The notes: generated by a model from the sequence alone, not told the origin. A stretch of DNA of 11,177 nt from Alphaproteobacteria bacterium (GCA_016869415.1 VGEI01000087.1:1-11177), one strand, 5' to 3'; positions 1 to 7,430 are shown, counted from the first letter of the stretch. Made by a program: numbers and translations.

Positions 1-70
1 GGCGGGAATCAAAATCGGGACTCAGTCGTTAGAGTTGATCCACTAGCAGCTCGCCGTCGACTGTGGCCGG

Positions 71-368
71 TTAGACCGTCGCCATCCGCAGGCTGGCCGT
101 GATGTTCCAGCGCTCGGCAATCCGGTGATCGAGTTCTTGCCCGGCCCTGAGGATCGCCTCCGCCGAGCCGGATAGCGTCTGTCTGCATGCACCGGAAGAG
201 TGCCTCGGCGCTGCGGCCTTCTGCTAGATCACGCACCTCCTCGGCGGAAGACACTTTGAGAGGGAGGTGCCGTTGTCCGGCATAGGGTGTAGTCAGCGTC
301 CGCGCGACTGTTGCGGCGGTGATGAGGGCGAGGATCAAGGCAAGCTGGCACCTAGAGCACGAGGGCAT
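71..368 (-). pseudogene. Decayed small exported protein gene (Spy/CpxP-like periplasmic family, tentative)
   Basis: The reading frame starts at 368 behind a purine-rich GAGGAG ribosome site. It encodes a signal-peptide-like N-terminus (hydrophobic stretch LALILALITAATVA) followed by TPYAGQ and a short SAEEVRDLAEGR segment. This resembles a family of small periplasmic proteins in alphaproteobacteria that share a TPYAGQ...LS.EE...L..GRGMG opening and a helical C-terminal half. The usual middle (GMG..., then a PGP.HVLEL-type stretch) appears to be missing, because the frame jumps from AEGR straight to the AEALFRCMQTDAIRLG helix. One base later the frame is lost. Dropping one G near base 160 restores a helical continuation, EAILRAGQELDHRIAERW, which then stops at TAA (71-73). 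I infer an internal deletion, a frameshift and a premature stop. If translated as it stands it would give 119 residues ending near base 9. The family assignment is from memory of its pattern; the frame break is seen directly. Confidence 0.55.
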
Positions 369-442
369 CTCCTCTCCTCGGTAGAGGCATTCGCAGCGGC
401 CACGCCTTCTTTTCGCCCGGCGAATCGGCTACTGAACCGGCC

Positions 443-1990
443 ATGGCTTTGCTGCGCCCGATCGCCACCATCGGTGGCTACACGCTGATCAGCCGCGTGC
501 TTGGCTTTCTGCGCGATGTGCTGGTGGCGGCCTATCTGGGAGCCGGGCCGGTCGCCGACGCCTTCTTCGTCGCTTTCAAGTTTCCCAATTTCTTTCGCCG
601 GCTGTTTGCCGAGGGCGCCTTTAATGCCGCGTTCGTGCCAATCTTCGCCGGCATGGTGGCGACAGCCGGTCGCGAGGCCGCCAGGCGCTTCGCCGAGGAC
701 GCGATGGCCGTGCTGCTGGCCGTACTCTTTGCGCTGCTGATCGTGGCGGAGCTCACCATGCCCTGGATCATGCGCGGCCTGGCGCCCGGCTTCGTCACCG
801 ATCCGGCGAAGTTCACCTTGGCCGTCGAGCTCACGCGCATCACGTTCCCTTATCTTCTCTTTATCTCCCTGGTCTCTCTGCAGGGCGGGGTGCTCAACTC
901 GCTCGACCGCTTCGGCGCCGTGGCCTTAACGCCCGTGCTGCTCAATCTCTGCCTGATCGGCGGCCTGGTCGGCCTCGCTGGGCTGACACCGACCCCCGGT
1001 CACGCGCTGGCCTGGGGCGTGGCCGGCGCCGGTGTGGCGCAGTTCCTCTGGTTGGCCTGGGCCACAGACCGCGCCGGCATGAGCCTGTTGCTGCCGCTGC
1101 CGCGCCTGACGCCGGAGGTCAAACGTCTGCTCACCCTGATGCTGCCGGCAGCGCTGGGGGCCGGCGTCGTGCAGGTGAATCTGCTGATCGACATCGTCAT
1201 CGCCTCGCTGCTGCCGACCGGCGCGGTCTCCTACCTTTACTATGCCGACCGCATCTACGAGCTGCCGCTCGCGGTCATCGGCATTGCCATCGGCACGGCC
1301 CTATTGCCGGCGCTCGCCCGCCAGGCGCGGCGCGGCGAGACAGCGGAGGCGGTGGCCACGCTCAACCGCGGGCTGGAGGCTGCTCTGCTGCTGTCGCTGC
1401 CCGCTACTGCGGCGCTGGTCGTTCTGCCGCTGCCGATCATCAGTGTGCTCTTCGAGCGCGGCGCCTTTGGCGCAGCCGAGGCAGCCGCAACTGCGTCCGC
1501 GCTGGCCGCCTATGCGGTCGGTCTGCCCGCCTATGTGCTGATCAAGGTGCTGGCGCCTGGCTTCTATGCGCGTGAGGACACCAAGACGCCGGTGAAGATC
1601 GCCGTGGTCTGCGTGATCGCCAACACGGCCGTGGCGCTGGCGCTGATGGGGCCGTTCGCGCATGTCGGCATCGCCTTCGCCACGGCTGCCTCGGCCTGGA
1701 TGAACGTCGCAGCGCTGGCGGCGATCCTCAGGCGGCGCGGGCATCTCGTGCCGGATGCGGCCCTTCTCAAGCGCACACCCCGCATGATCCTGGCGAGCCT
1801 GATCATGGGAGGCGTGTTGTGGTGGCTGCTGCCGTTGCTGGACGGCTGGCTGCGCGACGGCCTTGTCTGGCGCGGCGCCGCCCTAGCGGTGCTGGTCGCC
1901 GCCGGAATGCTGGTCTTTGCCGTTGCCGCGCTGCTGACCGGTGCCGCCGATCGGGGCGAGATCGGGCGCTTGTTCAAGGGTGCCGCCTAA
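443..1990 (+). CDS. murJ: Lipid II flippase MurJ (MviN family)
   Basis: Integral inner-membrane protein of the MOP exporter superfamily that flips the peptidoglycan precursor lipid II across the cytoplasmic membrane. At 515 residues it has the normal length for MurJ and is hydrophobic throughout, as expected for about 14 membrane helices. The family hallmark DAFFVAFKFPNFFRRLFAEG begins at residue 39 and is followed by AFNAAFVPIF. Arginines known to be important in E. coli MurJ are present at the same numbers: R18 and R24 in SRVLGFLRD, R52 in PNFFRR and R270 in YADRIYELP; D39 and D269 also match. The start is ATG at 443, giving the typical LLRPIATIGGYTLISRVLGF N-terminus. No strong ribosome site precedes it. 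The stop (1988-1990) overlaps the stop of the minus-strand gene that follows, so there is no room for a separate terminator. Confidence 0.97.
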   Translation: MALLRPIATIGGYTLISRVLGFLRDVLVAAYLGAGPVADAFFVAFKFPNFFRRLFAEGAFNAAFVPIFAGMVATAGREAARRFAEDAMAVLLAVLFALLIVAELTMPWIMRGLAPGFVTDPAKFTLAVELTRITFPYLLFISLVSLQGGVLNSLDRFGAVALTPVLLNLCLIGGLVGLAGLTPTPGHALAWGVAGAGVAQFLWLAWATDRAGMSLLLPLPRLTPEVKRLLTLMLPAALGAGVVQVNLLIDIVIASLLPTGAVSYLYYADRIYELPLAVIGIAIGTALLPALARQARRGETAEAVATLNRGLEAALLLSLPATAALVVLPLPIISVLFERGAFGAAEAAATASALAAYAVGLPAYVLIKVLAPGFYAREDTKTPVKIAVVCVIANTAVALALMGPFAHVGIAFATAASAWMNVAALAAILRRRGHLVPDAALLKRTPRMILASLIMGGVLWWLLPLLDGWLRDGLVWRGAALAVLVAAGMLVFAVAALLTGAADRGEIGRLFKGAA

Positions 1991-2706
1991 CGCGGCACGA
2001 TCTTGCGAATATGGCCGTAGCGGTCGGCCGATTTCAGCGCCTTCTCGCGATCGACACCGCGGCGGATCGCCGCCAGCACCTTTTTCTCCCTTGGCACCAA
2101 TCTGTCGGCCGCTTCGACGACCTCCGCGACGAGGCGGCGGGGAATCGCCACCACGCCCGAGCTGTCGCCCAGGATGACATCGCCGGGATGGACGATGACC
2201 TCGTCGTTTGCCTGGCCCGGCATCGAGACCGCTTCGCCGAAAGCCGCCACGTTCCAGCGGCCGCCCGGCCGGCGCGGGCTGACATGCGTGGCGAAGGCAG
2301 GCAGGAGATTGCGGATCTCCCGGGGATCGCGCACGGCGCCGTCGATGACTACGCCCACCGCCCCGCCACGGCTGTAGGAGGCGGCGACGTTGCCGCCGAT
2401 GATGGCCGAGCCACGATAGCCGCTCGTGGCTATGACCACGACGCAGCCGGGCGTCAGTGCCCGGTCGACGGCGTATTGCACGCTGGCGGCCGGTTCGTCA
2501 GGCGCCAGGGCGCGCCCGCGCACGCAGAAGGCCGGCCCGGCCAGGCGGATGCCCGGCACGATGGGGCGGATGGCGGCAGCCAGAACCTGGTTCGGCAGGC
2601 CCATGACATCGAGCACATCGCTGATCGTCTCGCTGGCGTGGCGGCGCAGCCGCTTGATCAGGCGGGTATCGATGGCGGGGCGTTTGCCGGTCTTACGGGT
2701 GGGCAT
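1987..2706 (-). CDS. RraA family protein (putative 4-hydroxy-4-methyl-2-oxoglutarate aldolase-like)
   Basis: Protein of 239 residues with the RraA / former 'dimethylmenaquinone methyltransferase' fold. Members include HMG/CHA aldolases, which cleave 4-hydroxy-4-methyl-2-oxoglutarate or oxaloacetate-type substrates with a divalent metal, and the E. coli RNase E inhibitor RraA. Visible hallmarks are the glycine-rich segment GSAIIGGNVAASYSRGG (99-115), the signature VVIDGAVRD (119-127), whose R126 and D127 correspond to the substrate- and metal-binding Arg-Asp of the aldolases, and HPGDVILGDSSGVVAIP (173-189). The retained Arg-Asp pair favours an enzyme over a pure RNase E regulator, but the substrate cannot be told from sequence. 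A basic N-terminal tail (MPTRKTGKRP) precedes the domain. ATG at 2706 has AAGG seven bases upstream. The gene is divergent from trpS (96 bases apart) and convergent with murJ, with stop codons overlapping by 4 bases. Confidence 0.88.
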   Translation of the reverse strand: MPTRKTGKRPAIDTRLIKRLRRHASETISDVLDVMGLPNQVLAAAIRPIVPGIRLAGPAFCVRGRALAPDEPAASVQYAVDRALTPGCVVVIATSGYRGSAIIGGNVAASYSRGGAVGVVIDGAVRDPREIRNLLPAFATHVSPRRPGGRWNVAAFGEAVSMPGQANDEVIVHPGDVILGDSSGVVAIPRRLVAEVVEAADRLVPREKKVLAAIRRGVDREKALKSADRYGHIRKIVPR

Positions 2707-2750
2707 GAGGTGACCTTAGCCGTGCCTTGAGGCCAAGGAAATCCCGCGCG

Positions 2751-2779
2751 TTGACCCCGGCGGCAGCAGCGGCGATAAC
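2751..2779 (+). promoter_or_regulatory. Probable sigma70-type promoter of trpS
   Basis: A TTGACC -35 box (2751-2756, five of six matches to consensus) is separated by exactly 17 bases from a GATAAC -10 box (2774-2779, four of six). Transcription would begin around 2785-2787, leaving a very short leader before the trpS ATG at 2803. It is the best promoter-like pair in the divergent gap between the RraA-family gene and trpS. The assignment rests on consensus matching only. Confidence 0.5.
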
Positions 2780-2787
2780 TGCCGCCG
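2758..2787. repeat. 9-bp perfect inverted repeat over the trpS -10 region
   Basis: CGGCGGCAG at 2758-2766 is the exact reverse complement of CTGCCGCCG at 2779-2787, with a 12-base spacer that contains most of the -10 box. If the start site is near 2786 the dyad lies in promoter DNA rather than in the transcript, so an operator is more likely than an attenuator hairpin. In DNA this GC-rich a short dyad can arise by chance. Confidence 0.4.
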
Positions 2788-2802
2788 CTTCAGGGGACCC
2801 TC

Positions 2803-3801
2803 ATGAACCGCATCTTCTCGGGCATCCAACCGACCGGCAATCTGCACCTCGGCAACTATCTCGGCGCCATCCGCAACTGGGTGAAGCTGCAGAAGGACTA
2901 TAGCTGCATCTTCTGCGTGGTCGACCTGCATGCCATCACGCTGCCCCAGGATCCGGCCCAGCTCAAGGCGCAGACCCGGGAGGTGACCGCGGCCTATATC
3001 GCTAGCGGCATAGACCCGGAAGCCTGCATCCTGTTCAACCAGTCGACGGTCTCCGGCCACTCGGAGCTCGCCTGGATCTTCGGCTGCCTCACGCCGCTGG
3101 GCTGGCTGAACCGCATGACCCAGTTCAAGGAGAAGGCCGGTAAGCAGCGCGACGAGGCGGGGCTCGGTCTCTACGCCTATCCCGTGCTGATGGCGGCCGA
3201 CATCCTGCTCTACAAGGGCACCCACGTGCCGGTGGGCGAGGACCAGAAACAGCACCTGGAGCTGGCGCGCGACATCGCTGGCGCCTTCAACCGGCGCTAT
3301 GGGGTGGAGTTCTTCCCACTGCCCGAGCCGCAGATCTTCGGCGCCGCCACGCGCGTCATGTCGCTGCGCGACGGTACCAAGAAGATGAGCAAGTCCGAGG
3401 CCTCGGATCAGAGCCGCATCAACCTCACCGACGGGCCTGACGCCGTGGCCCAGAAGATCAAGCGGGCCAAGACCGATCCGGCCAACCTGCCGGAGGACAT
3501 AAAGGGGCTTGAGGGCCGGCCGGAGGCCGAGAACCTGCTGGGAATCTACGCGGCGCTCACCGACAAGACCCTGGAGCAGGCGGTGGCCGAGTTCGCCGGC
3601 CAGCAATTCTCCGCCTTCAAACCGAAGCTGGCCGACGTGGCGGTCTCGGTGATGGGCCCGATCGGCAACGAGATGAAGCGCCTGATGGCCGATCCGGGCT
3701 ATGTCGACGGCATCCTCAAGCGGGGTGCCGAGCGGGCCAACGCCATCGCCCAGCCGAACCTCAAGCAGGTCTTCGATATCGTCGGCTTCCTGCGCCCCTA
3801 A
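2803..3801 (+). CDS. trpS: Tryptophanyl-tRNA synthetase
   Basis: Cytoplasmic class I aminoacyl-tRNA synthetase that activates tryptophan with ATP and charges tRNA-Trp. At 332 residues it has the normal bacterial length. The class I HIGH-type signature appears as TGNLHLGN (11-18) after FSGIQP, the conserved VPVGEDQKQH segment follows at 142-151, and the KMSKS loop is intact at 194-198. ATG at 2803 is preceded by AGGGG with about seven bases of spacing, supporting this start. It is probably transcribed from its own promoter in the 96-base divergent gap. The next gene on the strand begins 176 bases downstream. Nothing in the protein looks unusual. Confidence 0.98.
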   Translation: MNRIFSGIQPTGNLHLGNYLGAIRNWVKLQKDYSCIFCVVDLHAITLPQDPAQLKAQTREVTAAYIASGIDPEACILFNQSTVSGHSELAWIFGCLTPLGWLNRMTQFKEKAGKQRDEAGLGLYAYPVLMAADILLYKGTHVPVGEDQKQHLELARDIAGAFNRRYGVEFFPLPEPQIFGAATRVMSLRDGTKKMSKSEASDQSRINLTDGPDAVAQKIKRAKTDPANLPEDIKGLEGRPEAENLLGIYAALTDKTLEQAVAEFAGQQFSAFKPKLADVAVSVMGPIGNEMKRLMADPGYVDGILKRGAERANAIAQPNLKQVFDIVGFLRP

Positions 3802-3977
3802 AAGGGGTGAGAACGGCCATATTTCCTTGCGCCGCCAAGGGGCTGGGCGCAAAGTAGCGACTCGATCTCGAATCCACCGGCGCGCCAAGCAGGGGCGAGG
3901 GAACCGCGCCGGCGGGGTGCCGCGTCTGGTCTGGGCGTCGCGTCTCGGTCGAGCGTTCTCTTCGCCGTCCGGGCCCG

Positions 3978-4904
3978 ATGCAAGTCTACCTGCCGATAGC
4001 CGAAATGTCGGTCGACGTGTTCCTGATCCTGGGACTCGGCGGCGGTGTAGGCTTGCTCTCGGGCTTGTTTGGGGTCGGCGGCGGCTTCCTGATGACGCCG
4101 CTGCTCATCTTCATCGGCGTGCCGCCGGCCGTGGCCGTCGGCTCGGAGGCGGCGCAGATCGTCGCCTCCTCGGTCTCCGGCGTGCTCGCCCATACGCGGC
4201 GCGGCAATGTCGATTTCCGCATGGGTTCCGTGCTGCTCGCCGGCGGTATCGTCGGCTCGACGGCCGGCGTGCAGCTCTTCGCCTTCCTGCGCAGCATCGG
4301 CCAGGTCGACCTCGTCGTGGCGCTCTCTTACGTCGTCATGCTCGGCATCGTCGGCACGCTGATGCTGCAGGAATCGGTACGCACGCTGATCCGCCACCGC
4401 CGCACGGGAGCCGCCAACCGCGGCAAGCTGCACCAGCACAATTTCCTGCACGGGCTGCCGCTGAAGATGCGCTTCCCCAAGTCGAAGCTCTATATCAGCT
4501 CGCTGCTGCCGCTCTCGGTCGGCATGTTCGTCGGCCTGCTGTCGGCCCTCATGGGTGTCGGCGGCGGCTTCATCATGGTGCCGGCAATGATCTACCTGCT
4601 CGGTATGCCGACTTCGGTGGTCGTCGGCACGTCACTCTTCCAGATCGTTTTCGTCACTGCCAACGTCACTTTCCTTCAGGCCTACCAGAACCAGACGGTC
4701 GATATGGTCTTGGCTCTTCTATTGGTGGTCGGCGGGGTGATCGGGGCGCAGATCGGCGCGCGGGTGGGTGCCAAGCTGCGCGGCGAGCAGCTGCGCGGCC
4801 TGATGGCACTTATGGTGCTGAGCGTCGCGCTCAAGCTCGCCTGGGACCTCGTCTCGACCCCCGAGGATCTGTTCTCCGTCGGCCGCATGGAGGGTGGCCA
4901 CTGA
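3978..4904 (+). CDS. TSUP family membrane permease (TauE/SafE, sulfite exporter-like)
   Basis: Inner-membrane protein of 308 residues in the 4-toluene sulfonate uptake permease (TauE/SafE) family. Members move sulfite, sulfoacetate and other organosulfur or organic anions, usually outward; the substrate here is unknown. The two-fold internal repeat typical of the family is plain: GLLSGLFGVGGGFLMTPLL (25-43) is mirrored by GLLSALMGVGGGFIMVPAM (186-204), each followed by a similar P..VVVG.....QIV stretch. The halves are joined by a long basic, histidine-bearing loop (about 136-170, with H140, H152, H154 and H158), probably cytoplasmic. The MQVYLPIAEMSV N-terminus is one I recall from alphaproteobacterial homologues, which supports ATG at 3978 despite a weak ribosome site; ATG at 4005 is the alternative. 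Its stop shares one base with the start of the next gene (TGATG), so the two are almost certainly co-translated. Confidence 0.92.
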   Translation: MQVYLPIAEMSVDVFLILGLGGGVGLLSGLFGVGGGFLMTPLLIFIGVPPAVAVGSEAAQIVASSVSGVLAHTRRGNVDFRMGSVLLAGGIVGSTAGVQLFAFLRSIGQVDLVVALSYVVMLGIVGTLMLQESVRTLIRHRRTGAANRGKLHQHNFLHGLPLKMRFPKSKLYISSLLPLSVGMFVGLLSALMGVGGGFIMVPAMIYLLGMPTSVVVGTSLFQIVFVTANVTFLQAYQNQTVDMVLALLLVVGGVIGAQIGARVGAKLRGEQLRGLMALMVLSVALKLAWDLVSTPEDLFSVGRMEGGH

Positions 4905-5644
4905 TGGGCCGCCTCCTCGCCCTGCTCGGCCTCGTCGCCACGATGCTGGGCTCCGCTCCGGCGCGGGCCCAGCCGCTGGTTTTCGACCTCTCGAGCCATC
5001 TCATTGCCATCACCACGGGTTTCTCGGGCACCGAGCTTCTGCTGTTCGGCGCCACCGAGGGCGAGGGCGACGTCATCGTCACCCTGCGCGGCCCGGAGAC
5101 CACGACGGTCGTGCGCAGGAAATCGCGGGTGGCGGGCATCTGGATCAACACCGAGCGGATGGCCTTCGCCGGCGTGCCGGCCTTCTATCGCGTTGCCGCC
5201 AGCCGTCCGCTCGACCAGATCGCGCCCCCGGCCCTGCGGGCGCGCCACCAGGTCGGGCTGGAGAATCTACGCATGAGCCCGCCCGCCGACGCGCCGACGG
5301 GCGAGATCCCTGCCTTCCGCGCCGGCCTGCTGCGCAATCAGGAAGCGCGCGGCCTCTACGCCTCCGAGCCCGGCCGGGTCAGCTTTCTCGGCCCCCGCCT
5401 GTTTCGCACGCGCGTGGTGCTGCCGGCCAACGTGCCACCCGGCGCCTACACGGCCGAGGTGCTGCTCGTGCGCAATGGCCAGGTCATCGCCGCTCAGGCG
5501 ACGCCGATGCTGGTCAGCAAGATCGGGCTCGGCGCCGACGTCTACGACTTCGCCCATCGCCATGCCGCCCTCTATGGCATACTTGCCATCCTGCTCGCCG
5601 TGCTGTCGGGCTGGGGCGCCAGCGTCGCTTTCCGCAAGGCCTAG
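4904..5644 (+). CDS. TIGR02186 / Alph_Pro_TM family protein, exported and C-terminally membrane-anchored
   Basis: Protein of 246 residues of unknown function, matching in layout the alphaproteobacterial family TIGR02186 (Pfam Alph_Pro_TM). A signal peptide covers about residues 1-22, with probable cleavage after ARA and before QPLVFDLS. The body is beta-rich (ITTGFSGTELLLFG, GDVIVTLRGP, RVAGIWINTE) and includes the proline-rich turn ANVPPGAYTAEVLLVRNG (175-192). One C-terminal helix follows (about 222-242, ending FRKA), so most of the protein should sit in the periplasm with a short cytoplasmic tail. The ATG overlaps the stop of the TSUP gene by one base and has GGAGGG about ten bases upstream, implying translational coupling. 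Close linkage to a TSUP permease suggests an accessory or periplasmic partner of that transporter; this is inference. No enzyme motif was seen. Confidence 0.85.
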   Translation: MGRLLALLGLVATMLGSAPARAQPLVFDLSSHLIAITTGFSGTELLLFGATEGEGDVIVTLRGPETTTVVRRKSRVAGIWINTERMAFAGVPAFYRVAASRPLDQIAPPALRARHQVGLENLRMSPPADAPTGEIPAFRAGLLRNQEARGLYASEPGRVSFLGPRLFRTRVVLPANVPPGAYTAEVLLVRNGQVIAAQATPMLVSKIGLGADVYDFAHRHAALYGILAILLAVLSGWGASVAFRKA

Positions 5645-5656
5645 ACGAGACCGTTC

Positions 5657-6136
5657 ATGCCAACCAAGGCCAAACAGACCCAGCGCATCTTCCTGGTGGT
5701 CGTCGACCCGAGTCCGGAGCTCAAGGTGGCGCTGCGCTTCGCCTGCCGCCGCGCCAAGGCGACCAACGGCCGCGTCGCCATGCTCTACGTCACCGAGCCC
5801 GCCGACAGCGAATGGGCGGCGGTGGGCGAGCTGATGCGCGAAGAGCGGCGGCAGGAGGCGGAGGCGCGCATGCAGGAACTCGCCGCCCAGGCCCAGGAGC
5901 TGTCCGGGCTGATGCCGATGCTCTATGTGCGCGAGGGTGCCGTGCGCGACGAGCTACTCAAGCTTCTCGACGAGGAGCCGGGGATCTCGGTCCTCGTCCT
6001 CGCTGCCGATGTTGGGCCCAAGGGGCCGGGCCCGCTGTGCACGGCGTTGGCCGGCAAGTACATGGGCCAGCTCCATGTGCCGCTGACCATTGTCCCGGGC
6101 AGCCTCACCGTCGAGGAGATCGACGCGATCACCTGA
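5657..6136 (+). CDS. Universal stress protein (UspA domain)
   Basis: Single-domain cytoplasmic Usp protein of 159 residues. The N-terminal strand IFLVVVDPSPE (11-21) and the following helix carry the usual nucleotide-pocket aspartate (D17). A charged helix (REERRQEAEARMQELAAQ, 61-78) follows, and the C-terminal half holds VLVLAAD and the ATP-binding signature. That signature fits G-2X-G-9X-G exactly (G120, G123, G133), but the next residue is K134 rather than the common Ser/Thr, so nucleotide binding is plausible but not certain. The C-terminal SLTVEEIDAIT tail resembles alphaproteobacterial homologues. The gene follows the Alph_Pro_TM gene after 12 bases and is probably in the same transcript. 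Its stop overlaps the end of the minus-strand cyclase gene by 8 bases. Confidence 0.9.
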   Translation: MPTKAKQTQRIFLVVVDPSPELKVALRFACRRAKATNGRVAMLYVTEPADSEWAAVGELMREERRQEAEARMQELAAQAQELSGLMPMLYVREGAVRDELLKLLDEEPGISVLVLAADVGPKGPGPLCTALAGKYMGQLHVPLTIVPGSLTVEEIDAIT

Positions 6137-7430
6137 CCGCGCAGTTCGCGTCAACGGCCAGGCCGAAGATCTCGATCGGCTCGCTCACCCCCGGAACGGC
6201 ATGCCGGCCGAGCGATTCCAGTTTTTCGCCGCACACCCTGGCGAAATCCGCGGTCATCAGGATACGGCGCTTGAGCGTCTTCGACAGCTGGTCGACCCGG
6301 GCTACAAGATTGACCGCCGGGCCGATGACGGTGAAATCGAGCCGGTCAGCAGCGCCGATATTCCCGTAGAACACGTCGCCGACATGCAAGGACACGCAGA
6401 GGAGCGGCAGGCTCTCGCCGCCCAGCGCCGGGTGCCCCGCCAACCTGTCGACCTCGACGACGGCTGTGCTGGCAGCTTCGCAGGCGCGCCGTGTCGCGTT
6501 CGCCGCGAGCTCGACATCGGGAACCGGGAAGACGGCGATGAGCCCGTCGCCGAGGAACTTGAGAACCTGACCGTCGCGTGCGTGAACCGCCGCCACCACC
6601 CGCTCGAAATAGGCATCGAGGAAGGCGACGATGCTCTCCGCCTTGAGGCGCTCGGCCAGCGCCGTGAAGCCACGCAGGTCGCAGAACCAGATCACCGCGC
6701 GCATGGTCTCGCCCCGCCCGCGCTCGATCTCACCCGCCAGCACGCGCCGCCCGATCTCCGGACCCAGGTAGGCGTTCAGCAGGTTGCGCGTGATGCTGCG
6801 CATCACGTGGATCTCGAGCAGCGGGGCAAGGAGGCCGATGAGCGATTCGAGCGTGATCAGATCGCTGCGGCTGAAACCGTACTCCTGGTCCGTGGCCAGC
6901 GTCACGGCGATGCGGCGCCCATCGGACAGCTCGAGCGGCATGGCGAGGTAATCGGTGACGCCTTCGGTGGCAAGTTCGTGAAGGATGGGAAAATCGAGGC
7001 GCGCATTCTCGCCGGAGAGGCGTCGACGCACCGTCTCGCCGTAGAGGAAGACGCGGTGCATCGGGCTGTTCTTGAACATGGCCGAATCGCGGATGCCGTG
7101 GCCGATCCGCGTTTCCTCGCAGCGTCCTAGCGTGCGGAACCAGCGATAGCCGGTATTGAGGAATTGCGGATGCAGTGTCGGCAGGCTGATGACGACACGC
7201 ACCAACTTGATGCCGGCGGCGACCAGCCGCCAACTGACTTCGTCGACAAGCTCGATCGTGTCTTCGATACGCCGCGCCGGCCCCTGCAGCCAGAGGCGGA
7301 CGTCATCGGGCGTTCCGCCCCGTGGCCGCCGCGACTCGGGGCGTTCGAAGATCTTACTGACCTGCAGAAAATCGTTCGGCACGGGGCCGCGCGGCGAAGT
7401 ATCCACAGCCGCTTGGTTACGATCGCTCAT
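6129..7430 (-). CDS. Class III adenylate cyclase with N-terminal sensory region
   Basis: Soluble protein of 433 residues with no membrane helix. Residues from about 240 form a class III nucleotide cyclase domain that makes cAMP from ATP. All key catalytic residues are visible: metal-binding D251 in VIWFCDLRGFT and D295 in FLGDG, base-selecting K291 and D365 (in LDFTVIG), which favour ATP over GTP, and transition-state N374 and R378 in VNLVARV. The N-terminal half (about 45-215) has a GAF-like look, with SLPTLHPQF, YLAMPLELSDG and ITLESLIGLLAPLLE; I infer a small-molecule or protein sensing role, ligand unknown. ATG at 7430 has GGAAGG eight bases upstream. The gene is divergent from nfu across an AT-rich gap and convergent with uspA, overlapping it by 8 bases. 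Confidence 0.92.
   Translation of the reverse strand: MSDRNQAAVDTSPRGPVPNDFLQVSKIFERPESRRPRGGTPDDVRLWLQGPARRIEDTIELVDEVSWRLVAAGIKLVRVVISLPTLHPQFLNTGYRWFRTLGRCEETRIGHGIRDSAMFKNSPMHRVFLYGETVRRRLSGENARLDFPILHELATEGVTDYLAMPLELSDGRRIAVTLATDQEYGFSRSDLITLESLIGLLAPLLEIHVMRSITRNLLNAYLGPEIGRRVLAGEIERGRGETMRAVIWFCDLRGFTALAERLKAESIVAFLDAYFERVVAAVHARDGQVLKFLGDGLIAVFPVPDVELAANATRRACEAASTAVVEVDRLAGHPALGGESLPLLCVSLHVGDVFYGNIGAADRLDFTVIGPAVNLVARVDQLSKTLKRRILMTADFARVCGEKLESLGRHAVPGVSEPIEIFGLAVDANCAVR

Noticed and set aside
1819..2730. 303-codon plus-strand open frame
   Set aside because: Out of frame with the end of murJ and antisense to the RraA-family gene; no recognisable protein features.
3794..3808. Possible terminator at the trpS stop (CCCC-TAAAA-GGGG)
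   Set aside because: The stem is only four or five pairs with no T tract after it.
3827..3852. Inverted repeat TTGCGCC...GGCGCAA downstream of trpS
   Set aside because: Seven-pair stem with a 12-base loop, followed by AAGTAGCG rather than a T run; not a convincing terminator.
2716..3888. 390-codon open frame on the minus strand across trpS
   Set aside because: It lies antisense to an unmistakable tryptophanyl-tRNA synthetase; its His/Arg/Leu-rich product is typical of a shadow frame in GC-rich DNA.
4894..6369. 491-codon plus-strand open frame
   Set aside because: It runs out of frame through the Alph_Pro_TM and UspA genes and into the cyclase gene; the product is low-complexity Arg/Pro/Gly with no family signature.
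6090..7130. 346-codon plus-strand open frame
   Set aside because: Antisense to the adenylate cyclase, whose catalytic motifs are all intact.
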